DNA of 42,815 bases from positions 1 through 42,815 of IMG/VR virus record IMGVR_UViG_3300010158_000133; one strand, 5' to 3'. Below are positions 1-6,441 of this stretch, in pieces. The notes beneath the pieces are model-generated. The model was given only the letters and a program-made list of their open reading frames with translations. It had not been told where the DNA came from and did not search any database. How positions within the stretch are numbered: position 1 is the stretch's first letter; each line of letters opens with the position of its first letter. A program made the position numbers and the translations under genes. This DNA comes from a virus.

Positions 1-95
1 CCATCAGCACATTGGTTAAAGCAGATACTCCGTTGTTTGAGGTTCATGGCAGAACCTATTCCAATGTTTCGGTGCGTGTACCTCTCGCCACCTGA
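1..95 (+). CDS. C-terminal end of a plus-strand protein (partial)
   Basis: One plus-strand frame is open from position 3 to a TGA at 93-95 and would give the last 30 residues of a protein ending in VSVRVPLAT. Its base composition is visibly less AT-rich than the rest of the window. It would converge with the minus-strand gene that ends at 104, leaving 8 bases between the stops. A minus-strand frame is also open here, so the strand is not certain. Function is unknown because only the tail is visible. Confidence 0.35.
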   Translation, partial: ISTLVKADTPLFEVHGRTYSNVSVRVPLAT

Positions 96-103
96 CTATA
101 TTT

Positions 104-580
104 TTAGTTCTGAACGAACGCTTTGTCCGCCCAAGTTTTAGCACCCATTCTACCCCACAACTCCATATCACACATATCAGGATGTGATTGTCTCATATCA
201 CCTACAGTCAATACATCCAAAAATCCTTTATCAATAGAATACCATTTGCCACCTTTGGTTGTGAATACATTCATCCAAGTAATTTTTCCGTTATCGTAGG
301 TGTGTTTCACTTGAATGTTAACCAAAGAATTTTTCTTGAATCCTGAAATAACTTCTTTCGGTGTTGTAGTCCAATCAGAGATATTGATGAATCCTGCCTG
401 ACATTTAGCCGCCACACGGAACTCATATTGTTTATCTTCTTTAAGGTGATTAGACACCATAATACGACAAGGTTTTCCTTTAACCATTGTATTGTACGTT
501 CCGTAGAATACGTCGCCAGCCATAGTGCCAGTTGTAAGGTTAATTACTGTTGTTGTTGGGGTGGTGGTAGTTGTTGTCAT
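104..580 (-). CDS. Hypothetical 158-aa protein with Thr-rich N-terminus
   Basis: This is a soluble-looking protein of unknown function. Residues 2-11 are almost all Thr with one Pro, echoing the Pro-Thr linkers of the virion proteins. The rest is a mixed beta-rich sequence with Cys at about residues 38, 60 and 137 but no motif I recognise. There is no signal peptide or membrane segment. It is the last gene of the minus-strand early cluster and has its own host-type promoter at 602-634, 21 bases before the ATG. An internal ATG at residue 20 (MAGDVFYG) could be an alternative start that removes the Thr run, but the promoter spacing suits the upstream start. Confidence 0.75.
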   Translation of the reverse strand: MTTTTTTPTTTVINLTTGTMAGDVFYGTYNTMVKGKPCRIMVSNHLKEDKQYEFRVAAKCQAGFINISDWTTTPKEVISGFKKNSLVNIQVKHTYDNGKITWMNVFTTKGGKWYSIDKGFLDVLTVGDMRQSHPDMCDMELWGRMGAKTWADKAFVQN

Positions 581-601
581 ATATTTGATTGTTTTAGAAT
601 G

Positions 602-634
602 TAAAGATAAGGGGTTATTTTGGTTCTACCAAAA
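602..634 (-). promoter_or_regulatory. Bacteroidetes host-type promoter for the 158-aa gene
   Basis: Read on the minus strand, TTTTGG (634-629) is followed by 19 bases and then TATCTTTA (609-602). This matches the Bacteroidetes primary-sigma consensus of a -33 TTTG and a -7 TAnnTTTG, with the last base A instead of G. The element lies 21 bases before the ATG at 580 and has the same spacing as four other promoters in this window. Confidence 0.7.
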
Positions 635-640
635 GTTTTT

Positions 641-817
641 TTAACTTTCCAATTTCTCAAGTTGAGTTTTAAGGTAACACCATTGATAAAGTTGATTGGG
701 TGATTGACAAACCACATGAAATTTAGTGCTTCTAATAACTACGGCCAATTGTCCAGCGTGTTCTCCCATTAAAACTCTTACTGTTGTTCCTTTCTTGAAT
801 GAAATTGTTTTGGTCAT
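641..817 (-). CDS. Small KOW-like protein, 58 aa
   Basis: The ATG at 817 opens a 58-residue frame ending at the TAA at 641-643. The first half (FKKGTTVRVLMGEHAGQLAV) has the spacing of a KOW/SH3-like motif, in which a K-G-x-x-V-x-V stretch is followed by a G-x-x-A-x-V/I turn. KOW domains typically bind RNA or ribosomal proteins, but that role is only an inference here. Two Cys and several aromatic residues follow. A host-type promoter lies directly upstream at 840-872, so the gene is probably transcribed alone as an early gene. Its short length and promoter make it easy to miss. Confidence 0.65.
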   Translation of the reverse strand: MTKTISFKKGTTVRVLMGEHAGQLAVVIRSTKFHVVCQSPNQLYQWCYLKTQLEKLES

Positions 818-839
818 ATCTTTGGTTGTTTTGTGAATA

Positions 840-872
840 CAAAGATAAGGGGTTATTATTTAACTGCCAAAA
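840..872 (-). promoter_or_regulatory. Host-type promoter for the KOW-like gene
   Basis: On the minus strand TTTTGG (872-867), 19 bases, then TATCTTTG (847-840) gives a full match to TTTG...TAnnTTTG. The ATG at 817 lies 22 bases downstream. The flank CCCCTTATCTTT is shared with the promoter at 602-634, so the two look like a duplicated promoter. Confidence 0.75.
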
Positions 873-1041
873 GTTTATTTAACTTTTTTAAAGGTTTTTT
901 GTCGCCGTACCATCCTTTTCCGTGTTTTTTGCAACGTGTGCATCGGTAATCAGCAGTCCATCCATAAACCCATATCTCCTCCCAACGGTGAGAGCAAATT
1001 GATTGTTTTAATTTCAACATCATTTTGTATATCTTATTCAT
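856..1041 (-). CDS. Small zinc-ribbon protein, 61 aa
   Basis: The ATG at 1041 gives a 61-residue basic protein. Cys16-x-His18 is followed by Cys34-x2-Cys37 and His40, the layout of a small zinc ribbon, with Trp residues around it. Lys and Arg are abundant, which suits nucleic-acid binding, though that is inferred. The frame can be extended to a TTG at 1063-1065, but that TTG is the TTTG of the promoter -7 box, so it cannot be in the transcript and the ATG is preferred. Similar CxH...CxxC miniproteins are common as early phage genes, and I cannot name the family with certainty. Confidence 0.7.
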   Translation of the reverse strand: MNKIYKMMLKLKQSICSHRWEEIWVYGWTADYRCTRCKKHGKGWYGDKKPLKKLNKLLAVK

Positions 1042-1062
1042 ATCTTTGATTGATTTAGAATA

Positions 1063-1095
1063 CAAAGATATACCTTTCCAGAATACCAGCCAAAT
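1063..1095 (-). promoter_or_regulatory. Host-type promoter for the zinc-ribbon gene
   Basis: On the minus strand ATTTGG (1095-1090), 19 bases, then TATCTTTG (1070-1063) matches the Bacteroidetes consensus fully. The -33 box begins right after the stop codon of the upstream gene (1096-1098). The ATG at 1041 is 21 bases downstream. Confidence 0.75.
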
Positions 1096-1326
1096 TTATT
1101 TTAAAAATTGTTTTATCACCCCAATATTACCCTGTCCCTCATATATAGTATTTCTTAATATTTCCCCACTATCACCCTTTGTTCCCCTCATTATTTGGAG
1201 GTATTCTGGTTCGTTTGAATAGAACACCTCCAACCACACGTCATCTCCATTTTTCTTTGATACAAAGGAGTTTATATCGGTTACAACGGTTATAAACCCA
1301 AGTTCTTCAAGTTCTGTATTCGTCAT
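1096..1326 (-). CDS. Hypothetical 76-aa acidic protein
   Basis: This is a small soluble protein of unknown function with no Cys, signal peptide or membrane segment. The ATG at 1326 overlaps the TGA of the preceding gene in an ATGA junction, so the two are translationally coupled. It is the last gene of a five-gene unit that runs primase-side to left: papain-like candidate, primase, G8 protein, 62-aa gene, then this one. The sequence is mixed alpha/beta with a DDVWLEVFYSNE core, and I do not recognise the family. Confidence 0.65.
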   Translation of the reverse strand: MTNTELEELGFITVVTDINSFVSKKNGDDVWLEVFYSNEPEYLQIMRGTKGDSGEILRNTIYEGQGNIGVIKQFLK

Positions 1327-1511
1327 ATTCTTTCAGGTGATTTATAGTATAATTTTAACCAATCTATAAATGATATTGAGTCCGTAAATGGCCCACCAAA
1401 TGCTGGATATTGTTCCTTTGAGTATTCTTCATATATGTCGTCCCAAATCTTATCATTACATAATGCTAATGTTCCTTCAAGTTCAGGATATTCGGATGTC
1501 TGTTGTTCCAT
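1323..1511 (-). CDS. Hypothetical 62-aa acidic protein
   Basis: This is a short, strongly acidic and aromatic protein (many Glu, Asp, Tyr, Trp) of unknown function. It starts 6 bases after the stop of the secreted G8 protein and ends in an ATGA overlap with the 76-aa gene, so all three are probably co-transcribed. No motif was recognised. Strong acidity in a tiny phage protein is compatible with a DNA-mimic or inhibitor role, but nothing in the sequence proves that. Confidence 0.6.
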   Translation of the reverse strand: MEQQTSEYPELEGTLALCNDKIWDDIYEEYSKEQYPAFGGPFTDSISFIDWLKLYYKSPERI

Positions 1512-1517
1512 AATTAT

Positions 1518-3347
1518 TTATTTAAAAAATGGTGGAATTGTTGTTATTGTTCCGTTACTATCAATTTGAAACGCTGTTGTTCCATTTTGAACTCTAATAA
1601 GAGAACCTTTTTCCATCCCCAAAATTAAGAAACTTTTCTCACTTAATCCACAATTTACAAAATCAAATAATCCTGGTGGTGGTGTCGGTACTCTTGGAGG
1701 TAATTCATTCACAATCACACCAGGAAAATAACAATCTTTAAATAAGAATGGTCCTCCACCCGGTAGTGTATGTTTTGTTATATATAAACTATCAGAACTT
1801 TTACTATTGATGATATGTGCATTATATCCCCACTCATCAGATATTACATTAACTGAACCTGATGGATTGGCGTGAATAAATACACCATACTTATTTCCAA
1901 ATAAACTTAAATCTGTGTACTTGTAAGCATTTACATAAGCCCCGTGTTCCAAACCATATAACCCATTATTATAAATGGTAAATCCTTTAACTATATGACT
2001 ATGTGAGTCGTTCTGCCAAGTAAAAATACCATCACATCTATTGTTATGAGATATATTACTATCTAATATCCAAACATTATCTGTGAAATTTGATGGTTCG
2101 GGCCACAAAAACCCTGCGGCAGAACCACTACCATAATTACCAACCGCAATACATCTTTTTGCGGTATTATCTCTACCTGAACCCAAATAGAAACCTGTTA
2201 ATCTATAACCTCTAAATGGTGGGTCGCATTTAGTCATCGCAGCAACACAACCTGTGTATGTTGTATTGTGACTATTATTTGTTGTATCTTTATCGCTTGT
2301 TGGAAAGTCCCACCAATAAGCCTCCTCAAATGTGTTATAACTTATGCAGTTCTCAAATAAAACTCCGTGAGATGCGTGAGGAACATATGCGTGTGAACCA
2401 CAATCACTAACCACAACATTTTTAACATAAGAACCTGTGGTTGCATATCCGTTCATATGTAGGTGAAGTGCGTATCTACCCGTAACCTTTGTTGTATAAC
2501 CAGAACCATCTGGTTTTCTTGGCCCCATATATCTTATCTGCACATTTTTCATAGTAAAAGGCGTATTAACCATTCCAATATTAATATGACTTCTACCTGT
2601 TGGTGTCCCCTCAATTCTAACATTTCTTGTTAGGTTTAATACCTCCGAAGTTAAATAAATTTTTTTGAATGGATTATAAACTCTTGGATGGTTATATATA
2701 ATTGGGCTATCAAGAGTCACGACATTACTTACAACACTAACAATTTTTCTTGTATCAAAACCATTATAAAAATTTGGTTGTTTATTATCTTCAGTTGGAG
2801 TGATTGCAATAACATCTCCCGCTTTCCAATTTGCTGGTATTCTATTTAATACTATTTGATTTGAGCCTTTAACCGCAGAATCTTTCAAATAAACATATGG
2901 CGTTTTATCATTTCCAAATAGTGATACTGTACCACTATCTCTTACCCATAACCCAACATCCGTTCTAAATATATCCATACCCCCGCCGATGAATTTACTC
3001 TCATCAACATTTTTGAAAACTATGGTATGAATATAACTCATTAGTAATGGAGACATAATAAGTTTTCCAAACACATTTATATTTTCAGTTGAATAAAGGG
3101 TATTTGACCTGCTAGTTAGAAATTGAAGAGTTCCTCTCTTCATAATCTGTAACCCACCAACTTCTACGGTTGTATCAAGGGTTAAAACGTGTCCTGAATT
3201 TACGGTAATTGCGGCACCTGTAACAGGAACTTTCTTACCAACCCATACACTTTTATCAGTCCATTTTCCGCTTTTAATTGTTTGTGCAGTTTGAGCACTC
3301 AAAATTTGGGTAATAAATAACATACCCAATAACATAATCTTTTTCAT
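1518..3347 (-). CDS. Secreted G8-domain / parallel beta-helix protein (CEMIP-like)
   Basis: Residues 1-19 form a Sec signal peptide with a basic start, a hydrophobic core and the cleavage context LSA-QT, as in many Bacteroidetes secreted proteins. Residues 24 to about 130 resemble a G8 domain, with SGKWTDKSVW, a KVPVTGAAITVNSGHVLTLD-type strand pattern and many Gly. Residues about 230-500 have the short N/G-rich turns of a right-handed beta-helix. Around residue 290 is ALHLHMNG and around 325 is SHGVLFENCISYNTFEEAYW. Both match the conserved core of CEMIP/TMEM2-type proteins, which act on or bind hyaluronan. A role in degrading or binding envelope or capsule polysaccharide is inferred. It lies downstream of the primase in an early-type operon, not among virion genes, which is odd for a secreted protein. 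Confidence 0.75.
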   Translation of the reverse strand: MKKIMLLGMLFITQILSAQTAQTIKSGKWTDKSVWVGKKVPVTGAAITVNSGHVLTLDTTVEVGGLQIMKRGTLQFLTSRSNTLYSTENINVFGKLIMSPLLMSYIHTIVFKNVDESKFIGGGMDIFRTDVGLWVRDSGTVSLFGNDKTPYVYLKDSAVKGSNQIVLNRIPANWKAGDVIAITPTEDNKQPNFYNGFDTRKIVSVVSNVVTLDSPIIYNHPRVYNPFKKIYLTSEVLNLTRNVRIEGTPTGRSHINIGMVNTPFTMKNVQIRYMGPRKPDGSGYTTKVTGRYALHLHMNGYATTGSYVKNVVVSDCGSHAYVPHASHGVLFENCISYNTFEEAYWWDFPTSDKDTTNNSHNTTYTGCVAAMTKCDPPFRGYRLTGFYLGSGRDNTAKRCIAVGNYGSGSAAGFLWPEPSNFTDNVWILDSNISHNNRCDGIFTWQNDSHSHIVKGFTIYNNGLYGLEHGAYVNAYKYTDLSLFGNKYGVFIHANPSGSVNVISDEWGYNAHIINSKSSDSLYITKHTLPGGGPFLFKDCYFPGVIVNELPPRVPTPPPGLFDFVNCGLSEKSFLILGMEKGSLIRVQNGTTAFQIDSNGTITTIPPFFK

Positions 3348-3363
3348 TTTTTTCTTGTTTTTT

Positions 3364-4254
3364 TTATTTTATTTCAAAGTAATATTCGTCTCTTATTTCA
3401 CCTCTTAAATCTGCGATATCTTTTTCATCAGGTAGTTTAACCAACTTAATCCTGTTATATAAAACACCACCATTTAAGGTGTGATATAATTCAACGGCGT
3501 TATTGAACGCATCGGCGTCAAGACAGATAATCACATTCTTTTTTGCTTTGTTATATAGGTTAGTAAATAAAAGCTCGGATAGGTGTTTTCCAAGCATCGG
3601 AATTGAGTTCTTAACGAAGACGCTATCAAACGCACCTTCTACCAAATAAATATCTTCATCCCAATTAATTAGATTTTCATTAAAGATTATTTGGTCTTTT
3701 TCAACTGCAGGATTTTTGTATTTCATCTTTGCCCTCAAGTTCCAAGAACGGGCAATAAAATAATTAAGTTTCCCATCCTTATCATAAGATGGGATAATTA
3801 TTCTACCCTGAAAGTCCCCCGTCGTGGTGAGCCCGATATTACACCTCTCACAAATCTCATCTGTTATTCCACGGCTTTTAAGATAATTAAAAGCCTCCTT
3901 ATGTGGGGGATATATCGGGCTCGCTTCCAATACTTTTGTGTAACCTTGGGGTAATCTTAATATGTTCTTTTTCTTCTCTTGTACCTTGAATTCATCGGGT
4001 CGGATAAGTAAAAATGTTTTCTTTTGTTTCTTTGTTCCGTACTCATCAAATAACTTACCTATTGGACCACTTATACCACAACTCCAACAGTGATAGACAT
4101 ACTTCTCCAAACTGACTTCCAAATTACCTTTACCTCTACCTTCATCACATTCAACGCAGTTATATCCGTACTGCAATTTGCTGTCGTATACCTTCCTCGG
4201 CTCCCCAAGGACTTCCTCAATAAGTTCTAATACTACTTCTACTTCATCAGACAT
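3364..4254 (-). CDS. DnaG-type DNA primase, short phage form
   Basis: This enzyme should make RNA primers at the replication fork with the phage helicase. An N-terminal zinc ribbon has Cys33-x2-Cys36 and Cys56-x2-Cys59. The RNA-polymerase core follows at about 115-180, with the strand RIIIPSYDKDGKLNYFIARS. A TOPRIM domain has Glu207 in LVEGAFD, the Asp246-x-Asp248 pair in ICLDAD and a late DEKDIADL. These are the metal-binding residues of DnaG/gp61 primases. At 296 residues it lacks the C-terminal helicase-binding domain of bacterial DnaG, as phage primases often do. It starts 9 bases after the papain-like candidate's stop and lies about 36 kb from the helicase gene, unlike the closer arrangement in T4. 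Confidence 0.88.
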   Translation of the reverse strand: MSDEVEVVLELIEEVLGEPRKVYDSKLQYGYNCVECDEGRGKGNLEVSLEKYVYHCWSCGISGPIGKLFDEYGTKKQKKTFLLIRPDEFKVQEKKKNILRLPQGYTKVLEASPIYPPHKEAFNYLKSRGITDEICERCNIGLTTTGDFQGRIIIPSYDKDGKLNYFIARSWNLRAKMKYKNPAVEKDQIIFNENLINWDEDIYLVEGAFDSVFVKNSIPMLGKHLSELLFTNLYNKAKKNVIICLDADAFNNAVELYHTLNGGVLYNRIKLVKLPDEKDIADLRGEIRDEYYFEIK

Positions 4255-4263
4255 AATACAATA

Positions 4264-4725
4264 TTAACAAATTTGATATGCGTTGTGAACAATCTTTTTC
4301 ATAGATGTTGCATCACCAGTATTACCAATTACAGAACCATTCTTTAATGTGAATGCGTGTCCTTTAACAATAAGGATATAAGTTCCTGTTGGATACTTTT
4401 TAATAAATTGATTAAGAGTTGTTCTTTTAAGCTTATTGGTTGTTTTATCAACAGTTTTTAAAAACCAAATTTCTTTAATGATTTTTCCATTTAATGTTTT
4501 TCCCTCTTTTGAGAACTGGTCCATTTTAGAAGAAACATACATTGTTCCCTTTCTATTTTGTCTATTAAACTTTTCTTTAACCCAAGTATGAGCTTCGTCA
4601 TATGGGATTTCATATGAGGATGCGACGGCTCTTACAAAGCAGTCATTAGATTCGGATTGTGCAATTACTGATTCGGAATATCCGATAATTCCTTCTGTTC
4701 GGTTGATGTATGGTAGTTGTTTCAT
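4264..4725 (-). CDS. Putative papain-like (C39-like) fold protein
   Basis: Residues 27-37 (NDCFVRAVASS) have the Asn-Asp-Cys start of the helix that carries the nucleophile in papain-like folds, with Cys29. Residues 114-138 (GTYILIVKGHAFTLKNG, then IGN and D138) supply His123 in a beta-strand followed by Asn135 or Asp138. This gives the order Cys, His, Asn/Asp of a cysteine peptidase or transglutaminase-like triad. Similar NDC-containing proteins occur in many phages and are usually left unnamed. No signal peptide is present, so it should act in the cytoplasm. It heads the primase operon. The ATG is only 4 bases after the -7 box, so its mRNA is probably leaderless. Peptidase activity is not proven. 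Confidence 0.6.
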   Translation of the reverse strand: MKQLPYINRTEGIIGYSESVIAQSESNDCFVRAVASSYEIPYDEAHTWVKEKFNRQNRKGTMYVSSKMDQFSKEGKTLNGKIIKEIWFLKTVDKTTNKLKRTTLNQFIKKYPTGTYILIVKGHAFTLKNGSVIGNTGDATSMKKIVHNAYQIC

Positions 4726-4729
4726 AATG

Positions 4730-4762
4730 TAAAGGTATATAATAGTTTTGAAACTGCCAAAA
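4730..4762 (-). promoter_or_regulatory. Host-type promoter of the primase operon
   Basis: On the minus strand TTTTGG (4762-4757), 19 bases, then TACCTTTA (4737-4730) fits TTTG...TAnnTTTR. Only 4 bases separate the -7 box from the ATG at 4725, so the predicted start site falls at or within about 3 bases of the ATG. It appears to drive the papain-like candidate, primase, G8 protein and two small genes. Confidence 0.65.
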
Positions 4763-4771
4763 TTATTTTAA

Positions 4772-5086
4772 TTAATAGGTAAATTGTTTCTCGTCTTTTT
4801 TTAATCTAATCCATTCCATTCTATTTTTAACCCATAACGTATCACCTTTTTTACATATTAAGTATACTTTTAAATTAACATTATCCCAAATTTCGTTATT
4901 TTCATCAAGTATGATATGAGCGTTCTCGTGCCAATTTCCTGTTCCAAAAACAAGGTCTTTGGTTACTTGATTTTCGGCATACTTTTCTTTGACTACGATT
5001 GGTCTCCACTGTTCTTCGGGATTTATATCTTCACATCCCACTAAAAAAGAACTGATAATTGTTAATGATAATAATATTTTTTTCAT
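4772..5086 (-). CDS. Small lipoprotein, 104 aa
   Basis: The N-terminus MKKILLSLTIISSFLVGC is a type II signal peptide with the lipobox LVGC, so Cys18 should be lipidated and the mature protein anchored in the host envelope. The mature part is about 86 residues, polar, with NWHENAHIIL and a Trp-rich end. No enzymatic motif was recognised. Phage lipoproteins of this size often block superinfection, but that is known only for other phages and is an inference here. It has its own host-type promoter at 5106-5136 and is probably an early single-gene unit. Confidence 0.75.
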   Translation of the reverse strand: MKKILLSLTIISSFLVGCEDINPEEQWRPIVVKEKYAENQVTKDLVFGTGNWHENAHIILDENNEIWDNVNLKVYLICKKGDTLWVKNRMEWIRLKKDEKQFTY

Positions 5087-5105
5087 TTTGTTTTGATTTA
5101 GAATA

Positions 5106-5136
5106 CAAAGATACTCCTTTTTTTGTTACCGCAAAA
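5106..5136 (-). promoter_or_regulatory. Host-type promoter for the lipoprotein gene
   Basis: On the minus strand TTTTGC (5136-5131), 17 bases, then TATCTTTG (5113-5106). The -7 box is a perfect TAnnTTTG. The spacing is two bases shorter than in the other promoters of the window and the base after TTTG is C, so it may be weaker. The ATG at 5086 is 19 bases downstream. Confidence 0.65.
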
Positions 5137-5142
5137 TTTATT

Positions 5143-5484
5143 TTATAAAGTTCTGGTAATCCAATTACATATTGCATTAGACATAGATATATCCTCCTTC
5201 GACATATCAATAATTTCATCATATGTCTTAACAATAACACTACCATATGAATCAATTTTGTGATTTGGGTTGTTAGTATACACATCCACAATCCCGTTGT
5301 CTCCATTATAGTAATCGCAAAGTTCCATAACAGAAAACTCATTTTTGTGGGTTTGCCATCTTATGGAACCATAACACCTTAAACAGGTTACATATAAGAA
5401 CCCATCAGGAGTATCCAATATCTCCATATAAAGTTTGTCGGCTTTTTCTTTAGCCTTTTCATATTTTTCAATTAACTCTTTCAT
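5143..5484 (-). CDS. Hypothetical 113-aa protein with N-terminal coiled coil
   Basis: Residues 1-24 are a charged helix (KELIEKYEKAKEKADKLYME) and Cys34-x2-Cys37 may bind metal. The remainder is acidic and mixed alpha/beta with no recognised domain. It follows a 43-aa frame by 13 bases and probably belongs to the unit that starts at the promoter 5820-5852. A second open frame at 5031-5342 overlaps it in another phase and is treated as a shadow because it lacks a plausible start and has coding bias only from this gene. Confidence 0.65.
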   Translation of the reverse strand: MKELIEKYEKAKEKADKLYMEILDTPDGFLYVTCLRCYGSIRWQTHKNEFSVMELCDYYNGDNGIVDVYTNNPNHKIDSYGSVIVKTYDEIIDMSKEDISMSNAICNWITRTL

Positions 5485-5497
5485 ATCATTTAATTTT

Positions 5498-5629
5498 TTA
5501 ATCTAAAACCATTTCAGAATCAAAATACCAAGAACTATATCTTAAAGATAATTTTATAGTCAATTTTTTTTGTCTGCAGCATTTGTAGCACCATACTGCC
5601 TTTTTAATACGGGGGATAGTTATTCTCAT
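5498..5629 (-). CDS. Putative 43-aa basic CxxCC peptide
   Basis: The ATG at 5629 opens a 43-residue frame to the TAA at 5498-5500. It is basic, with Cys18-x2-Cys21-Cys22 after KKAVW and a Tyr/Trp-rich tail. It sits neatly between its neighbours, 4 bases after the stop of the membrane peptide and 13 bases before the next ATG, so it fits as the middle gene of a three-gene unit. Its short length makes it uncertain; conservation in related phages would settle it. Confidence 0.45.
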   Translation of the reverse strand: MRITIPRIKKAVWCYKCCRQKKLTIKLSLRYSSWYFDSEMVLD

Positions 5630-5633
5630 AATT

Positions 5634-5801
5634 TTAAAGTTTGTCGTAATCAATTAAATAAACTGCAATAAAAAGTGAAATATACATCAAAGTTATAAAT
5701 AACATATCGATGAGTGAGATAATATTAATGTCGTAATAACAATCACGCATTAAAAAAATGTAAACTAGTGTGATGAGAATAAAAATAAGATTTCGTTTCA
5801 T
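5634..5801 (-). CDS. Small two-helix membrane protein, 55 aa
   Basis: The ATG at 5801 gives a 55-residue protein with two hydrophobic segments, about residues 4-18 and 28-51, and a short MRDCYYD loop. It should be an inner-membrane peptide. The role is unknown; membrane peptides of early phage regions often affect lysis timing or exclude other phages. The frame extends to a TTG at 5820-5822, but that TTG is part of the TAATTTTG -7 box and cannot be transcribed, so the ATG was chosen. It is the first gene after the promoter at 5820-5852. Confidence 0.65.
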   Translation of the reverse strand: MKRNLIFILITLVYIFLMRDCYYDINIISLIDMLFITLMYISLFIAVYLIDYDKL

Positions 5802-5819
5802 ATTGATTGATTTATGAAA

Positions 5820-5852
5820 CAAAATTAAATAATCATTTTGAGATTACCAAAT
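5820..5852 (-). promoter_or_regulatory. Host-type promoter for the small membrane-protein operon
   Basis: On the minus strand ATTTGG (5852-5847), 19 bases, then TAATTTTG (5827-5820) is a full TTTG...TAnnTTTG match. The -33 box overlaps the last codons of the RuvC-like gene (TGG TAA). This is the rightmost promoter of the host type and marks the border between the virion block and the early-type block. Confidence 0.72.
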
Positions 5853-6440
5853 ATTTTTTGATTTTAAATAACCGAGAGCACAGGCATAACTATCAGACAT
5901 ATCGTAGTTTTCCTTTTTGAGAGTATTGTTTTTGGTATATAACCAAGTGATTTGTGGTTCCCTTTTTGCCACTTGTTCCCAAATTAAAACTTTTTTGTCT
6001 ATATCTTTTGGATATCCACCAAACAAGACAAATTTACCTTTATCATTTTCTTTTACAAAGTGGGGGAATGCGAATTTGCGAGAATTATATGTTGTAATGA
6101 ATTCAGGAATAACACCAAGAATATCATAAACTTCTTTACATACAAGAGTATTAAACCTCATAAGAGTGCCAACCGTAAAAACGTTATTACTATTTAATAA
6201 TGGTTCCTCAATAACTACAGTAGTTATTCCAAGTCCAACATAAGATTTTATTTTTTCTCTAAAAACCTCCGCCTTGAGAAGTAACTCCTCAATCTTATTT
6301 TCCGTTTTAACCTTTGGTGAAACGTGGGTTAATTCAAGTAGGTTTTTTGTTTCAATATCAAATAAACAAATACCTATTGTCTTGGTTGATACGTCCAGCC
6401 CCAATATCTTTGGGGACTCTTTTGATATGTCTTTTTTCAT
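5844..6440 (-). CDS. RuvC-like (RNase H fold) nuclease, probable Holliday junction resolvase
   Basis: Residues 12-27 (ILGLDVSTKTIGICLF) form the first strand with catalytic Asp16, as in RuvC and related resolvases. The second acid is Glu78 or Glu79 in TTVVIEEP, and the C-terminal acids are Asp180 and Asp183 in YDMSDSYACALGYL. Together these give the D-E-D-D set of the RNase H fold. At 198 residues it has the size of RuvC-type junction resolvases. It probably cuts branched DNA during recombination or packaging, replacing T4 endonuclease VII. It follows the 726-aa virion gene after one base, so it may be expressed late with the structural genes. Confidence 0.75.
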   Translation of the reverse strand: MKKDISKESPKILGLDVSTKTIGICLFDIETKNLLELTHVSPKVKTENKIEELLLKAEVFREKIKSYVGLGITTVVIEEPLLNSNNVFTVGTLMRFNTLVCKEVYDILGVIPEFITTYNSRKFAFPHFVKENDKGKFVLFGGYPKDIDKKVLIWEQVAKREPQITWLYTKNNTLKKENYDMSDSYACALGYLKSKNIW

Positions 6441-6441
6441 A

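Noticed and set aside
1042-1065. TTG start of the zinc-ribbon gene at 1065
   Set aside because: The TTG is part of the promoter -7 box TATCTTTG and is not transcribed; the ATG at 1041 is used instead.
5031-5342. 103-aa minus-strand frame
   Set aside because: It overlaps the 113-aa gene and the lipoprotein gene and runs through the promoter at 5106-5136.
5543-5550. A further TATCTTTA -7 box before the 113-aa gene
   Set aside because: No TTTG lies at the right distance upstream and it falls inside the 43-aa frame.
5802-5822. TTG start of the small membrane protein at 5822
   Set aside because: It is part of the -7 box TAATTTTG; the ATG at 5801 is used.
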